From contig CAJTVL010000053.1 in the NCBI GenBank assembly GCA_910579425.1, positions 1 through 27,532 of the forward strand: a stretch of 27,532 nt of DNA, written 5' to 3'. A program made the translations under genes and the position numbers. Positions 14,821 through 23,147 of this stretch are shown piece by piece. The DNA comes from an uncultured Lachnospiraceae bacterium. GTDB taxonomy: Bacteria > Bacillota > Clostridia > Lachnospirales > Lachnospiraceae. The first letter of the stretch is position 1, and each line of letters begins with the position of its first letter. The notes under the pieces are model-generated. The model had not been told where the DNA came from and made no database searches. It saw nothing but the letters and a program-made list of their open reading frames with translations.

Positions 14821-15777
14821 ATGGTAGGAGAAATCGTTTTGTTATGTGTGGTAGGTCTTTTGGTCGTCCTGTTTTTTGTGTTTGTGCCCGTGGGGCTGTG
14901 GATTTCAGCGGTGGCGGCCAATGTAAAGGTGGGAATTTTCAATCTGATCGGAATGAGGCTGCGCAGGGTTGCCCCGGCTAAGATTGTTTTTCCTCTGATC
15001 AAAGCAACCAAGGCAGGGCTTGAGGTTAAGGTAAACCAGTTGGAAGCCCACTACCTGGCAGGAGGCGATGTGGACAGTGTTGTCAATGCATTGATTGCGG
15101 CCCAAAGGGCCGGAATGGACTTGTCCTTCGAGAAAGCCTCAGCCATCGACCTTGCAGGCCGTAATGTATTTGAGGCGGTGAAGATGAGCGTGACGCCCAA
15201 GGTGGTTGAGACGCCGCTGATATCTGCAGTGGCTAAGGACGGCATCGAGCTTCTGGTGAAGGCAAGGGTCACGGTGAGGACGAATATCGAGAGATTGATT
15301 GGCGGCGCCGGGGAGGCGACAGTGCTTGCCAGGATCGGAGAGGGGATTGTGACTACGGTGGGCTCATCCCAGAGTCATGACGAGGTTCTGGAAAATCCGG
15401 ATGAGATCTCCAAGCTGATTTTGGAGAAGGGACTGGATTCCGGGACAGCCTTTGAGATTATCTCCATTGATATTGCGGATATTGATATTGGAAGGAATGT
15501 GGGAGCCAATCTGCAGAGCCTGCAGGCGGAAGCGGATAATAAGATTGCTCAGGCCAGGGCGGAGGAACGCCGCGCTATGGCGGTAGCCCTTGAGCAGGAG
15601 ATGCGGGCAGCGGTGGTCCAGGCGGAGGCTGAGATTCCCAAAGCTATGGCACAGGCGCTCAGAGAAGGACATATCGGAGTGGTTGACTATTATAAGCTTC
15701 AGAATATACTGGCAGATACGGAAATGAAAAAGAGTATCGGAACAGGCGCAGGGGCTTACGCGGAGAGTAAGAAATGA
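14821..15777 (+). CDS. floA: Flotillin-like protein FloA
   Basis: A 318-residue SPFH-superfamily scaffold that marks functional membrane microdomains in Bacillus. An N-terminal hairpin membrane segment (about 3-30, LLCVVGLLVVLFFVFVPVGL) precedes MRLRRVAPAKIV and a long stretch nearly identical to Bacillus FloA: LEAHYLAGGDVDSVVNALIA, AIDLAGRNV, GGAGEATVLARIGEGI and GLDSGTAFEI. A helical Glu/Ala-rich region (AEERRAMAVALEQEMRA) follows and ends in REGHIGVVDYYKLQN. Compared with my memory of Bacillus FloA the coiled region lacks one short repeat. ATG 14821 is preferred over ATG 14809 because GAGGG lies five bases before it. The stop overlaps the regulator start (ATGA), tying flotillin translation to that of the response regulator. 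Confidence 0.95.
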   Translation: MVGEIVLLCVVGLLVVLFFVFVPVGLWISAVAANVKVGIFNLIGMRLRRVAPAKIVFPLIKATKAGLEVKVNQLEAHYLAGGDVDSVVNALIAAQRAGMDLSFEKASAIDLAGRNVFEAVKMSVTPKVVETPLISAVAKDGIELLVKARVTVRTNIERLIGGAGEATVLARIGEGIVTTVGSSQSHDEVLENPDEISKLILEKGLDSGTAFEIISIDIADIDIGRNVGANLQSLQAEADNKIAQARAEERRAMAVALEQEMRAAVVQAEAEIPKAMAQALREGHIGVVDYYKLQNILADTEMKKSIGTGAGAYAESKK

Positions 15778-16520
15778 TCAAAGTAATGCTGATAGACGAT
15801 GAACCGGAAATCAGAAAGCTGCTTCACAAGATGGTGGAAAGGCAGCCGGATTATCAGGTGGTGGCAGAGGGCGGGGATTTTTCACAGGCAGTGACGGATT
15901 TCGCCAGATATAAACCGGATGTGGTGTTCATGGACATAGACTTAAACGGGGAGAGCGGGCTGGAATGCGCCCGGGTGCTCACGGAGTTAAACCCCAGGCT
16001 GAAGGTGATCTTTGCCACCGCCCACAGTGAATATATGGCAAATGCTTTTGAAATCTATGCTTTCGATTATCTGGTGAAGCCCTTTAACATGGAGCGGGTG
16101 GCGAAAACCTTAGAGCGCATCAGAGGCAGCCTGACAGAAAATGCCTTCGCACAGAGCGTGCTGCCGGATCAGGCGGTGAGGCCGCAGCGGTATAAAAACA
16201 AGCTTTTTATTAAGGGAAAGGAGCAGGCGTATCTGCTGAACATGGAGGAGATTATTCTGGCGGAGAGGCTTGAGGGCTATACCAGTATTGTCACGGCCAC
16301 AGGACGGCACAGAACCTCCATCTCCCTTTCCGATCTGGAAGAAAAGCTGAATACCGGAGAGTTTATGCGTTGTCACAAATCCTATATTATCAACATTGCG
16401 CAGATTGTGAGGATAGAACCTTATGGACGCTGGACCTATGTGGTGAAATTCAGGGATACGGAGGAGACAGCCCTGATGACGGCGCAGAATTATGAAAGAA
16501 TTAAAGAGATGTTTGCGTAG
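15774..16520 (+). CDS. LytTR-family response regulator
   Basis: A 248-residue transcription factor. The receiver domain (1-120) has the acidic pair D9-D10 (LIDDE... start), phosphoacceptor D54 (VVFMDIDLNG), the Thr/Ser site in IFATAHSEY and Lys in YLVKPF. The C-terminal LytTR DNA-binding domain (about 145-245) shows KLFIKGKEQAYLL, then MEEIILAERLEGYT and FMRCHKSYIIN. Such regulators bind paired direct repeats upstream of target genes. It overlaps floA by four bases and is the natural partner of the Spo0B-like kinase at the head of the operon, since kinases of this type usually pair with LytTR regulators. No other regulator gene is nearby. The operon ends in a hairpin region. Confidence 0.93.
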   Translation: MIKVMLIDDEPEIRKLLHKMVERQPDYQVVAEGGDFSQAVTDFARYKPDVVFMDIDLNGESGLECARVLTELNPRLKVIFATAHSEYMANAFEIYAFDYLVKPFNMERVAKTLERIRGSLTENAFAQSVLPDQAVRPQRYKNKLFIKGKEQAYLLNMEEIILAERLEGYTSIVTATGRHRTSISLSDLEEKLNTGEFMRCHKSYIINIAQIVRIEPYGRWTYVVKFRDTEETALMTAQNYERIKEMFA

Positions 16521-16616
16521 AGCATGAGATAGTCAGTGTGAGTTTGTGGGGAATCTTTTATGAAAAAAATAATGATCAGCATTCCTGCCTTAGCGGGGCT
16601 GGAACTTTAAGAACAA

Positions 16617-16676
16617 AATCCCCGGGCAACTCGATAGAGCTGCCCGGGGATTCGTCTGGACATCCCGTGTTTTTTT
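16617..16676 (+). terminator. Terminator region with alternative hairpins
   Basis: A long stem (16617-16628 with 16641-16652, plus an inner CTC-GATA-GAG) covers two copies of a CCCGGG-type arm but has no T run directly after. Its 3' arm can instead pair with ATCCCG (about 16645-16667), placing a small hairpin just before the seven-T run at 16670-16676. Either could end the kinase-flotillin transcript; the two folds exclude each other. Confidence 0.6.
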
Positions 16677-16685
16677 AAGTATAAT
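16657..16685 (+). promoter_or_regulatory. Promoter of the sugar ABC operon
   Basis: TGGACA (16657-16662), 17-base spacer and TATAAT (16680-16685), one base off consensus. The T run of the upstream terminator lies inside the spacer, so terminator and promoter are interleaved. Confidence 0.75.
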
Positions 16686-16717
16686 GTAGAAAGATTGGAA
16701 TCCCAGGGGGTGTAGCG

Positions 16718-17848
16718 ATGGAAGTTACCTTACAAAATCTGACAAAAAAATTTCCCGCAAGGGGACGAAAAAATCGGGAAGATGTGATTGCCGTCAATGA
16801 CTTTACATTTGAGATCCCGGACGGGAAGCTGATTGGACTGCTGGGGCCTTCCGGCTGCGGAAAAAGCACCACCCTGAATCTGATCAGCGGCCTTCTTAAG
16901 CCCACCAGCGGCCGTATTTTTTTTGGGGAGGACGACGTGACCGACCTTCCTCCGGAAAACAGAGGGATAGGACTGGTTTTTCAGAACTATGCCCTTTATC
17001 CCCATCTTACGGTAAGGCAAAATATTTTGTTTCCCCTTCAGAACTTAAAAGGAAAGGATAAATTGCCAAAGGCCGTTATGCTGGAAAAGGTGCAGGAGGC
17101 GGCAAAGCTTGTCCAGATCAATGATCTGATGGAAAGAAAGCCCGGTGAACTTTCGGGAGGGCAGCAGCAGAGAGTGGCCATTGCCAGGGCTTTGGTGAAG
17201 ATGCCCCGGGTGCTTTTGCTGGACGAGCCTCTTTCCAACCTGGACGCCAGGTTAAGGCTCCAGACCAGGGAGGAGATCAGGAGGATTCAGAGACAGACGG
17301 GGATCACCACCATTTTTGTGACCCACGACCAGGAGGAGGCGATGAGTATTTCCGACCGGATCGTGGTTATGAAGGATGGGGTGGTACAGCAGATCGGAAA
17401 GCCGCAGGAGGTCTATGACAATCCGCGGAATTTGTTTGTGGCAAAATTTCTGGGGACGCCTCCCATTAATGTTTTTGACGGAGAGGTCAGAGGGGAGACA
17501 TTGTACATAGGAAAGGATGGGGTGCTTCCAGCCAGGGGGGTGGCAGATCAGCAGGTTTCTGTGGGGATAAGGCCGGAAGGATTTCTTTTGCATAAAGATG
17601 GTTCTTTGCGCTGTGAACTCAACCGTGTGGAGGTGATGGGACGCGACATTAGTGTGGTTTGCGAGCATCCTGCAGCTTTAAGTCCCACAATCCGCGGGAT
17701 TATCGGAGCAGAAAACAGTGTAAGTACGGGTAATAAAGTGGTCAGATTTACACTTAGGCCTCAGAAGGTGTTCTTGTTTCATAAGGAAACTCAGGAACGG
17801 ATTGATACGGAGGGGTGCGGGGAAAATGAGAAAAAAATTAAGAGATAA
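16718..17848 (+). CDS. Sugar-type ABC transporter ATP-binding protein (dedicated copy)
   Basis: A 376-residue CUT1/UgpC-like ATPase that energises the permeases encoded downstream. Walker A GPSGCGKST at 43-51, Q-loop VFQNYALYPH, signature LSGGQ at 145-149, Walker B ending D169-E170 and switch His203 are intact. A TOBE-type C-terminal domain (about 245-365) follows. Compared with the stand-alone ATPase at 7741 it has a longer N-terminal loop (ARGRKNRED before the Walker A strand) and ordinary codon use. It heads a four-gene operon and overlaps the first permease gene by 23 bases. AGGGGGTG lies seven bases before the ATG. Confidence 0.93.
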   Translation: MEVTLQNLTKKFPARGRKNREDVIAVNDFTFEIPDGKLIGLLGPSGCGKSTTLNLISGLLKPTSGRIFFGEDDVTDLPPENRGIGLVFQNYALYPHLTVRQNILFPLQNLKGKDKLPKAVMLEKVQEAAKLVQINDLMERKPGELSGGQQQRVAIARALVKMPRVLLLDEPLSNLDARLRLQTREEIRRIQRQTGITTIFVTHDQEEAMSISDRIVVMKDGVVQQIGKPQEVYDNPRNLFVAKFLGTPPINVFDGEVRGETLYIGKDGVLPARGVADQQVSVGIRPEGFLLHKDGSLRCELNRVEVMGRDISVVCEHPAALSPTIRGIIGAENSVSTGNKVVRFTLRPQKVFLFHKETQERIDTEGCGENEKKIKR

Positions 17849-18728
17849 TGGCCTGAAGGGGTGGCTGTATCTTTTGCCGGCAATTCTTTTTCTGGGCGTA
17901 TTTATGGTGTATCCGCTGATTGATGTTTTTGTTTATTCCTTTGAGGAGGGATATAATTCTGCATCTCAGTCCTATTTTGGGGTAGGCGCTTATAATTATT
18001 CTTACGTGCTGCACGATCCTTATTTTTTACAGGCGGTAAAAAATACTTTCCTGCTGGTAGTGATTACGGTTCCGCTTTCAACCGCAATTGCACTGCTGAT
18101 TTCTGTGGCGTTAAATTCCATAAAGCCTCTCAGAAACCTGTTCCGGACAATTTATTTTCTGCCCTATGTGACCAATACCCTGGCAGTGGGGCTGGTTTTT
18201 ATGATTCTGTTTAAAAAGACAGCCTATTCGGACGGGCTGATCAATCTGCTGATCACATGGTTTGGCGGTACGGCAGTTGATTTTATCGAAGGGCCTTACC
18301 TGGCCAGGATGTTCGTTCTGTGCTTTTATACCATATGGGTGGTTATGCCCTTTAAGATTCTGATTCTGACCAGCGCGCTGGCATCGGTCAATCCCATGTA
18401 TTATCATGCTGCCAGGGTGGACGGCACTTCAAGGCTGCGAACCTTTACGCGGATCACTCTTCCCATGATTTCCCCCATGATTTTTTACCTGATTATTACT
18501 GGATTTATCGGAGCCTTTAAGGCCTACAGCGACGTAGTCGCCCTGTTTGGCACGGATTTGAATGCGGCAGGCATGAATACCATAGTGGGATATGTATACG
18601 ATATGCTTTACGGGGACAGCGGCGGCTATCCGTCTTATGCTTCGGCGGCGGCAATTATCCTTTTTGCCATAGTGCTTACAATTACATGTATCAATTTGCT
18701 GGTGAGCAAAAAGAAGGTTCATTATTAG
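17826..18728 (+). CDS. Sugar ABC transporter permease (MalF/UgpA-like)
   Basis: A 300-residue inner-membrane permease with about six helices, starting with LKGWLYLLPAILFLGVFMVY, the usual first helix. The EAA-like loop that contacts the ATPase is present: YYHAARVDGTSRLRTFTRIT, followed by LPMISP. It forms a heterodimeric channel with the next gene product. The start is ATG 17826 behind GGAGGGG at 17809-17815; an upstream in-frame TTG at 17802 lies before that site. It overlaps the ATPase gene by 23 bases, suggesting coupled translation. The substrate is probably a sugar or related polyol, not determinable here. Confidence 0.92.
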   Translation: MRKKLRDNGLKGWLYLLPAILFLGVFMVYPLIDVFVYSFEEGYNSASQSYFGVGAYNYSYVLHDPYFLQAVKNTFLLVVITVPLSTAIALLISVALNSIKPLRNLFRTIYFLPYVTNTLAVGLVFMILFKKTAYSDGLINLLITWFGGTAVDFIEGPYLARMFVLCFYTIWVVMPFKILILTSALASVNPMYYHAARVDGTSRLRTFTRITLPMISPMIFYLIITGFIGAFKAYSDVVALFGTDLNAAGMNTIVGYVYDMLYGDSGGYPSYASAAAIILFAIVLTITCINLLVSKKKVHY

Positions 18729-18738
18729 GAGAGCGGAT

Positions 18739-19614
18739 ATGGATAACCGGACGGATTACATTAAAATCGAGAAAAATGCCAGGATGCGGAAAAAAACGGT
18801 AAGCGTGATCACATACATACTGCTGGTTTTGTGGGCGGTAATTGTGCTGTTCCCTTTTTACTGGATGATTTTAACCTCCGTAAAAAGCTACGGCGCATAT
18901 AATTCGGAAAACATTCCACAGTTTTTTACCTTATCGCCGACTCTGGAGAATTACGGGGCGGCATTTACAGAGGTGCCTCTGGGAAAATACCTTTTAAATA
19001 CCACGATTTTTACCCTGGCGACTACGGCAATTATGCTGGCAGTGATTACTTTTGCAGCATTTGCTTTTGCGAGGCTTGAATTTTGGGGAAAGAATATTGT
19101 ATTTGTCCTCTTTCTTTCCCTGATGATGATTCCCGGCGAGCTGGTGATCATTACCAATTTTGTGACGGTTACCAATCTGGATATGCGTAATTCCTTTCCG
19201 GGGTTGATTCTTCCTTCTGTTACGTCTGTCTTTTATATCTATCTGCTGAAGGAAAATTTTGAGCAGATACCGGACAGCCTGTACTATGCGGCCAAGGTGG
19301 ACGGCACTTCCGACCTGAAATATCTGTTTCGGGTGATGCTCCCAATCTCAAAGCCTACGCTTATAACGATTACCATATTGAAGGTGATTGAATGCTGGAA
19401 CTCCTATGTATGGCCCAGACTGATCACCGACGACGAGAATTATTTTCTGGTTTCCAACGGGATTCAGGAAATTCGGGAGAACGGATTCGGCCGCGAAAAT
19501 ATTCCGGCAATGATGGCGGCTGTGGTAGTGATTTCTGTTCCCTTAATCGTGCTGTTTTTGATCTTCCGCAATAAGATTATGGCGGGCGTGTCAAGAGGGG
19601 GAACCAAAGGATGA
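18739..19614 (+). CDS. Sugar ABC transporter permease (MalG/UgpE-like)
   Basis: A 291-residue inner-membrane permease. The first helix (about 20-45, ITYILLVLWAVIVLFPFYWM) and following LTSVKS are typical of the MalG half of CUT1 importers. The EAA-like ATPase contact loop is YYAAKVDGTSDLKYLFRVML followed by PISKP. About six membrane helices are apparent. AGGAG lies shortly before the ATG, ten bases after the previous stop. The stop codon overlaps the start of the binding-protein gene (ATGA). Confidence 0.92.
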   Translation: MDNRTDYIKIEKNARMRKKTVSVITYILLVLWAVIVLFPFYWMILTSVKSYGAYNSENIPQFFTLSPTLENYGAAFTEVPLGKYLLNTTIFTLATTAIMLAVITFAAFAFARLEFWGKNIVFVLFLSLMMIPGELVIITNFVTVTNLDMRNSFPGLILPSVTSVFYIYLLKENFEQIPDSLYYAAKVDGTSDLKYLFRVMLPISKPTLITITILKVIECWNSYVWPRLITDDENYFLVSNGIQEIRENGFGRENIPAMMAAVVVISVPLIVLFLIFRNKIMAGVSRGGTKG

Positions 19615-21221
19615 CAAAAAATTTTAAAAAGATACTTTCCGGTGTTGCGCTTGCCTGCGGATGCCTGCTTTTCTTTACCGGCTGTCATGGGAAGGAAGGG
19701 ATGAACGCTTTTGCCGTTCCGGAAGAGTTTGATGCTTCCCGGGAGTATGAAGTTACTTTCTGGGCTAAAAATGATACCAACAAAACCCAGACAGCCATCT
19801 ATGAGAAAGCAATTGCGGATTTCGAGGCTCTTTATCCCAATATTACGGTGAATCTGCGGCTGTATACGGATTACGGCAAAATTTATAATGATGTGATCAC
19901 GAATATAGCGACGAATACTACGCCCAATGTGTGTATCACTTATCCGGACCATATTGCAACTTACCTCACGGGGGATCATCTTGTGGTTCCTCTGGAGGGG
20001 CTTTTTGAGGATGAAAATTACGGTTTGGGCGGCAGCCGGGTCAGATTTGACGCGCCTGCACAGGAGGAGATTATTCCGCAGTTTCTCAAGGAGTGTACTT
20101 TTGGCGGCCACTGTTATGCCATACCCTATATGCGGTCGACAGAAGCCTGCTATATCAATAAGACTTATGTGGAAAAGCTTGGATATACCCTGCCGGATGC
20201 CCTGACCTGGGATTTTGTTTGGGAAGTTTCGGAGGCGGCTCTGGCCAGAGACGGGGATGAAAATTTCCTGGTAAACGGCCAGAAGGTAATGATTCCATTT
20301 ATTTACAAATCAACGGATAATATGATGATCCAGATGCTGAGACAGAGGGATGCAGGGTATTCCACGGAAAACGGGGAGCAGCAGATTTTTAACGATACCA
20401 CAAAGGAACTGCTTTATACCATTGCGGAGCATGCTGAAAGCGGCGCTTTCTCCACTTTTAAGATTTCCGGTTACCCGGCCAACTTTCTCAATGCCGGCCA
20501 GTGTATTTTTGCCATTGACTCAACTGCCGGTGCAACCTGGATGGGGACGGATGCGCCTCTTTGCGACATCAGTGAGGACAAGATTGTTGAATTTGAGACG
20601 GCGGTGATGCCCATTCCTCAGTTTGATACACAGAAGCCAAGGATGATTTCCCAGGGGCCTTCCGTTTGTATTTTCAATAAGGAGGATTCCCAGGAGGTTT
20701 TGGCATCCTGGCTGTTTGCCCAGTATCTCCTTACCAATGAGGTTCAGATTGCCTATTCGGAAACGGAAGGGTATGTGCCGGTAACGAGAAAGGCGCAGGA
20801 ATCGGAGGAATATAAGACTTACCTGGCAGGCTGCGGGGAAGATGATACGATACATTATGACGTGAAAATCAAGGCGGCCGGGCTGCTGCTGGACAATATA
20901 GGAAACACCTTTGTTACGCCGGTGTTCAACGGTTCGGTGTCCCTTCGGGATGCCGCCGGGGCGATGATCGAAAATACGGTGAAGTCTGTCCGGAGAGGAC
21001 AGCAGGTGGATGACGGATACATAGAAAATCTGTACAGCGATATGACCTCACTGTACAGATTGGATCAGATCAGCCGGCAAAACAGCATGAATTCCGGGCA
21101 GGCGGATCTGGGCAGGCTGCCCGGGACTGCCGTATTGCTGCTGGCCTGCCTGGCAGGAGCCTGGATTCTGATTCTTCTCTATATCATAACTGCCGCTCTA
21201 AAAAAAGGAAAACAGCAATAA
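19611..21221 (+). CDS. ABC transporter substrate-binding lipoprotein with C-terminal membrane helix
   Basis: A 536-residue extracellular solute-binding protein of the sugar type. A lipoprotein signal ends in FTGC with Cys25 as the lipidated residue. The bulk (about 40-490) is a family 1 binding protein: EVTFWAKNDTNKTQ, FEALYPNITVNL, TPNVCITYPDHIATY, GHCYAIPYMRSTEACYINK and SQGPSVCIF. Unusually, residues about 503-530 form a strong hydrophobic helix (LPGTAVLLLACLAGAWILIL) followed by the positive tail KKGKQQ, so the protein may be anchored at both ends. Related proteins are usually about 420-450 residues without this helix. It is the last gene of the operon and overlaps the second permease gene by four bases. 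Confidence 0.9.
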   Translation: MTKNFKKILSGVALACGCLLFFTGCHGKEGMNAFAVPEEFDASREYEVTFWAKNDTNKTQTAIYEKAIADFEALYPNITVNLRLYTDYGKIYNDVITNIATNTTPNVCITYPDHIATYLTGDHLVVPLEGLFEDENYGLGGSRVRFDAPAQEEIIPQFLKECTFGGHCYAIPYMRSTEACYINKTYVEKLGYTLPDALTWDFVWEVSEAALARDGDENFLVNGQKVMIPFIYKSTDNMMIQMLRQRDAGYSTENGEQQIFNDTTKELLYTIAEHAESGAFSTFKISGYPANFLNAGQCIFAIDSTAGATWMGTDAPLCDISEDKIVEFETAVMPIPQFDTQKPRMISQGPSVCIFNKEDSQEVLASWLFAQYLLTNEVQIAYSETEGYVPVTRKAQESEEYKTYLAGCGEDDTIHYDVKIKAAGLLLDNIGNTFVTPVFNGSVSLRDAAGAMIENTVKSVRRGQQVDDGYIENLYSDMTSLYRLDQISRQNSMNSGQADLGRLPGTAVLLLACLAGAWILILLYIITAALKKGKQQ

Positions 21222-21226
21222 TGCTA

Positions 21227-21282
21227 TTGATTTATTGAAAATATCGTGTATAATTTATGACGAACAGCGCAAAGGAGCGCTG
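21227..21282 (+). promoter_or_regulatory. Promoter and leader hairpin of the 21351 lipoprotein gene
   Basis: TTGATT (21227-21232), 16-base spacer, TATAAT (21249-21254). Immediately after the expected start, CAGCGC and GCGCTG (21265-21282) form a six-bp hairpin with loop AAAGGA. The leader is about 90 bases long and could be stabilised by this 5' hairpin. Confidence 0.65.
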
Positions 21283-21350
21283 CTCAAGGTGTAAGGTTAC
21301 TTAACAGTAAAAAATTTGCACGATCCCGGAAAGGGAAAGAGGAGGAAAAA

Positions 21351-22259
21351 ATGAAAAAATTAACATCGTTGCTGTTGGCATTCGCGCTTGTATTTGCAAG
21401 TGTGGGCTGTGGTTCTGATAGCGGAAATGCAGCAGGAACAGAGGATGCGGCGCAGACGCAGGCCGGTGCGGAGGATACTGTCGGTGAGACTGCCGAGACA
21501 GAGGACGCTGCCGCTGAAGGGCAGGAAGCGGAAGCCGAAACGGAAGATTCCGCGCAGGCAGAGCCGGAGGAGACTCAGGCAGAGGCGGCTGACAGTGCAG
21601 ACGAGAAGTCCGAGGGCGTCATGACCTATGAAGAGTATGTGGCGGCAGACCTTGAGAGCGAGGTCGTTGTTGAGACTTATGTACAGGCGAAGCAGTCCTG
21701 GTGGGAGGACAAGGCAACCCTTTATACCCAGGATAAGGACGGAGCTTATTTCGTATATAATGCGGCATGTACCGAGGAAGAGTACAACAAGATTACAACC
21801 GGTTCCAAGATCAAGGTGACAGGATTTAAGGCCGAGTGGTCAGGAGAGATTGAAATTATTGACGCTACCATTGAGCTTTTGGATGGAAATTATGTGGCGG
21901 AGCCTTTGGATGTTACCACTTACCTTGGCCTGGATGAGCTGGTTGATTTCCAGAATCAGTATGTGACCTTTAAGGGAATGACGGTGGAAGCGGCCGGTCA
22001 GGACGATGCCGGAAATGACGTGGCATTTTTGTATAACTGGGACGGTTCCGGTCAGGAGGGAGACGACCTGTACTTCAATGTATCCCTTGACGGCGCGACC
22101 TATACCTTTACCGTAGAATCTTATCTGTGCGACAGCGAGAGCGAGGTTTACAAGGCGGTGAAGGAATTGAAGATCGGCGATAAGATCGATATGGAAGGTT
22201 TCCTTTACTGGTATGAAGGTGTGAACCCTCACATTACTTCCGTAAAGGCAGCGAACTAA
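21351..22259 (+). CDS. Secreted lipoprotein with acidic linker, unknown function
   Basis: A 302-residue surface lipoprotein. Signal peptide with lipobox SVGC, Cys20 lipidated. Residues about 25-90 are an Ala/Glu/Asp/Thr/Gln-rich, very acidic, probably unstructured stalk. The rest (about 95-302) is a beta-rich domain with two similar OB-fold-like halves: VVETYVQAKQSWWEDKATLY then GSKIKVTGF, and VTFKGMTVEAAGQ then GDKIDMEGFLYWYEG. This resembles nucleic-acid or ligand-binding OB modules seen in other surface lipoproteins, but I do not recognise the family. GAGGAGG precedes the ATG. It has its own promoter and a strong terminator, so it is monocistronic and independent of the ABC operon. Confidence 0.85.
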   Translation: MKKLTSLLLAFALVFASVGCGSDSGNAAGTEDAAQTQAGAEDTVGETAETEDAAAEGQEAEAETEDSAQAEPEETQAEAADSADEKSEGVMTYEEYVAADLESEVVVETYVQAKQSWWEDKATLYTQDKDGAYFVYNAACTEEEYNKITTGSKIKVTGFKAEWSGEIEIIDATIELLDGNYVAEPLDVTTYLGLDELVDFQNQYVTFKGMTVEAAGQDDAGNDVAFLYNWDGSGQEGDDLYFNVSLDGATYTFTVESYLCDSESEVYKAVKELKIGDKIDMEGFLYWYEGVNPHITSVKAAN

Positions 22260-22273
22260 AATAGATAGGTTAA

Positions 22274-22307
22274 AAGGGCCCTGATCGATTTTGATCAGGG
22301 CCTTTTT
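22274..22307. terminator. Bidirectional terminator between convergent genes
   Basis: AAGG(G)CCCTGATC pairs with GATCAGGGCCTT (one bulged G) around a six-base loop. TTTTT follows on the plus strand and TTTT on the minus strand, so it can end both the lipoprotein gene and the DUF2971 gene. Confidence 0.9.
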
Positions 22308-22322
22308 GGAACCTGGTATGTG

Positions 22323-23144
22323 TTATAAACGGGGTTTCCGCAGAGGGCATTCCGACAGGCTGACCTTATCCTTCAGAACGGCCAGTCCGCAGTCGGAGAG
22401 GTAATCCTGAAAAATAGGAAGCGACTGGGGGGAGGTAGGGCCGATGATGATTTCCCCCACCAGATCGGAGAGGCGGAGATTTAATTTATCGCACATCAGG
22501 TTCAAATCCAGAGGATAATATTTTTTGATGCGCTCGGCAGATATATGATATTTGGGTCTCACCGTGAATTCGCGGGAAATAAAAGGGGAGACCACCATCC
22601 GCACTTCCTTTTCACTCCCAAAGGAAGGATGCTTGAAGGCGGCGGACTGTACCCAGGCCTCGTTCATCAGATTTTGCAGCCTGGGAAAGCACCCGGCAAA
22701 GGTGGCGGAGTTTTTCACGGTTTCATAGAATTCGTTTACCAGATGATGTCCTCTCATATCTTTTTGGTAATATACTTTCTGGAGGGATATTACGCCGCCC
22801 ACCATTTTCTGCATAAGGCTTTCGTGAAAGGCAATACATACGCCCTGACCCAGGTAGCCGTACCGCTCCCATTGAGCAGCGTCATCCCGGTACCTGGAAA
22901 AACAGGCGGCATAGGCGGAATAGTGAAATTCCTCCTCCAGCTCTTTTTGAAAAAAGGCTGTTACCTCCCGGCTCTTTTCTCTTTCGTTTTCCAGATCCAG
23001 CTTTTCCGTCACCGCCCGGCATATACCGTTCATAAAAAGCCGCATCTCGGAGGCGTCGTTCATATTCAGAATATTGTTCAGCCGTAATTCCGCGCATCGA
23101 ATAATTCCGTCAAAGGCTGCAAACGTAGTATAGTGATACAGCAT
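22323..23144 (-). CDS. DUF2971-family protein
   Basis: A 273-residue soluble protein of the DUF2971 family. Typical features are the N-terminal LYHYTTFAAFDGII (H4-Y5-T6), RLNNILNMNDASEM (N29, D30, E33), CFSRYRDDAAQWERYGYLGQ (C81-S83, W92, Y95) and then GVCIAF. The His-Tyr-Thr opening followed by a LNDxxE motif recalls ADP-ribosyltransferase-like folds, but that is my inference and no activity is established for the family to my knowledge. GGAGGTAACCT precedes the ATG and contains the stop codon of the NUDIX gene, three bases away, so the two genes form an operon. No signal peptide or membrane helix is seen. Confidence 0.82.
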   Translation of the reverse strand: MLYHYTTFAAFDGIIRCAELRLNNILNMNDASEMRLFMNGICRAVTEKLDLENEREKSREVTAFFQKELEEEFHYSAYAACFSRYRDDAAQWERYGYLGQGVCIAFHESLMQKMVGGVISLQKVYYQKDMRGHHLVNEFYETVKNSATFAGCFPRLQNLMNEAWVQSAAFKHPSFGSEKEVRMVVSPFISREFTVRPKYHISAERIKKYYPLDLNLMCDKLNLRLSDLVGEIIIGPTSPQSLPIFQDYLSDCGLAVLKDKVSLSECPLRKPRL

Positions 23145-23147
23145 AGG

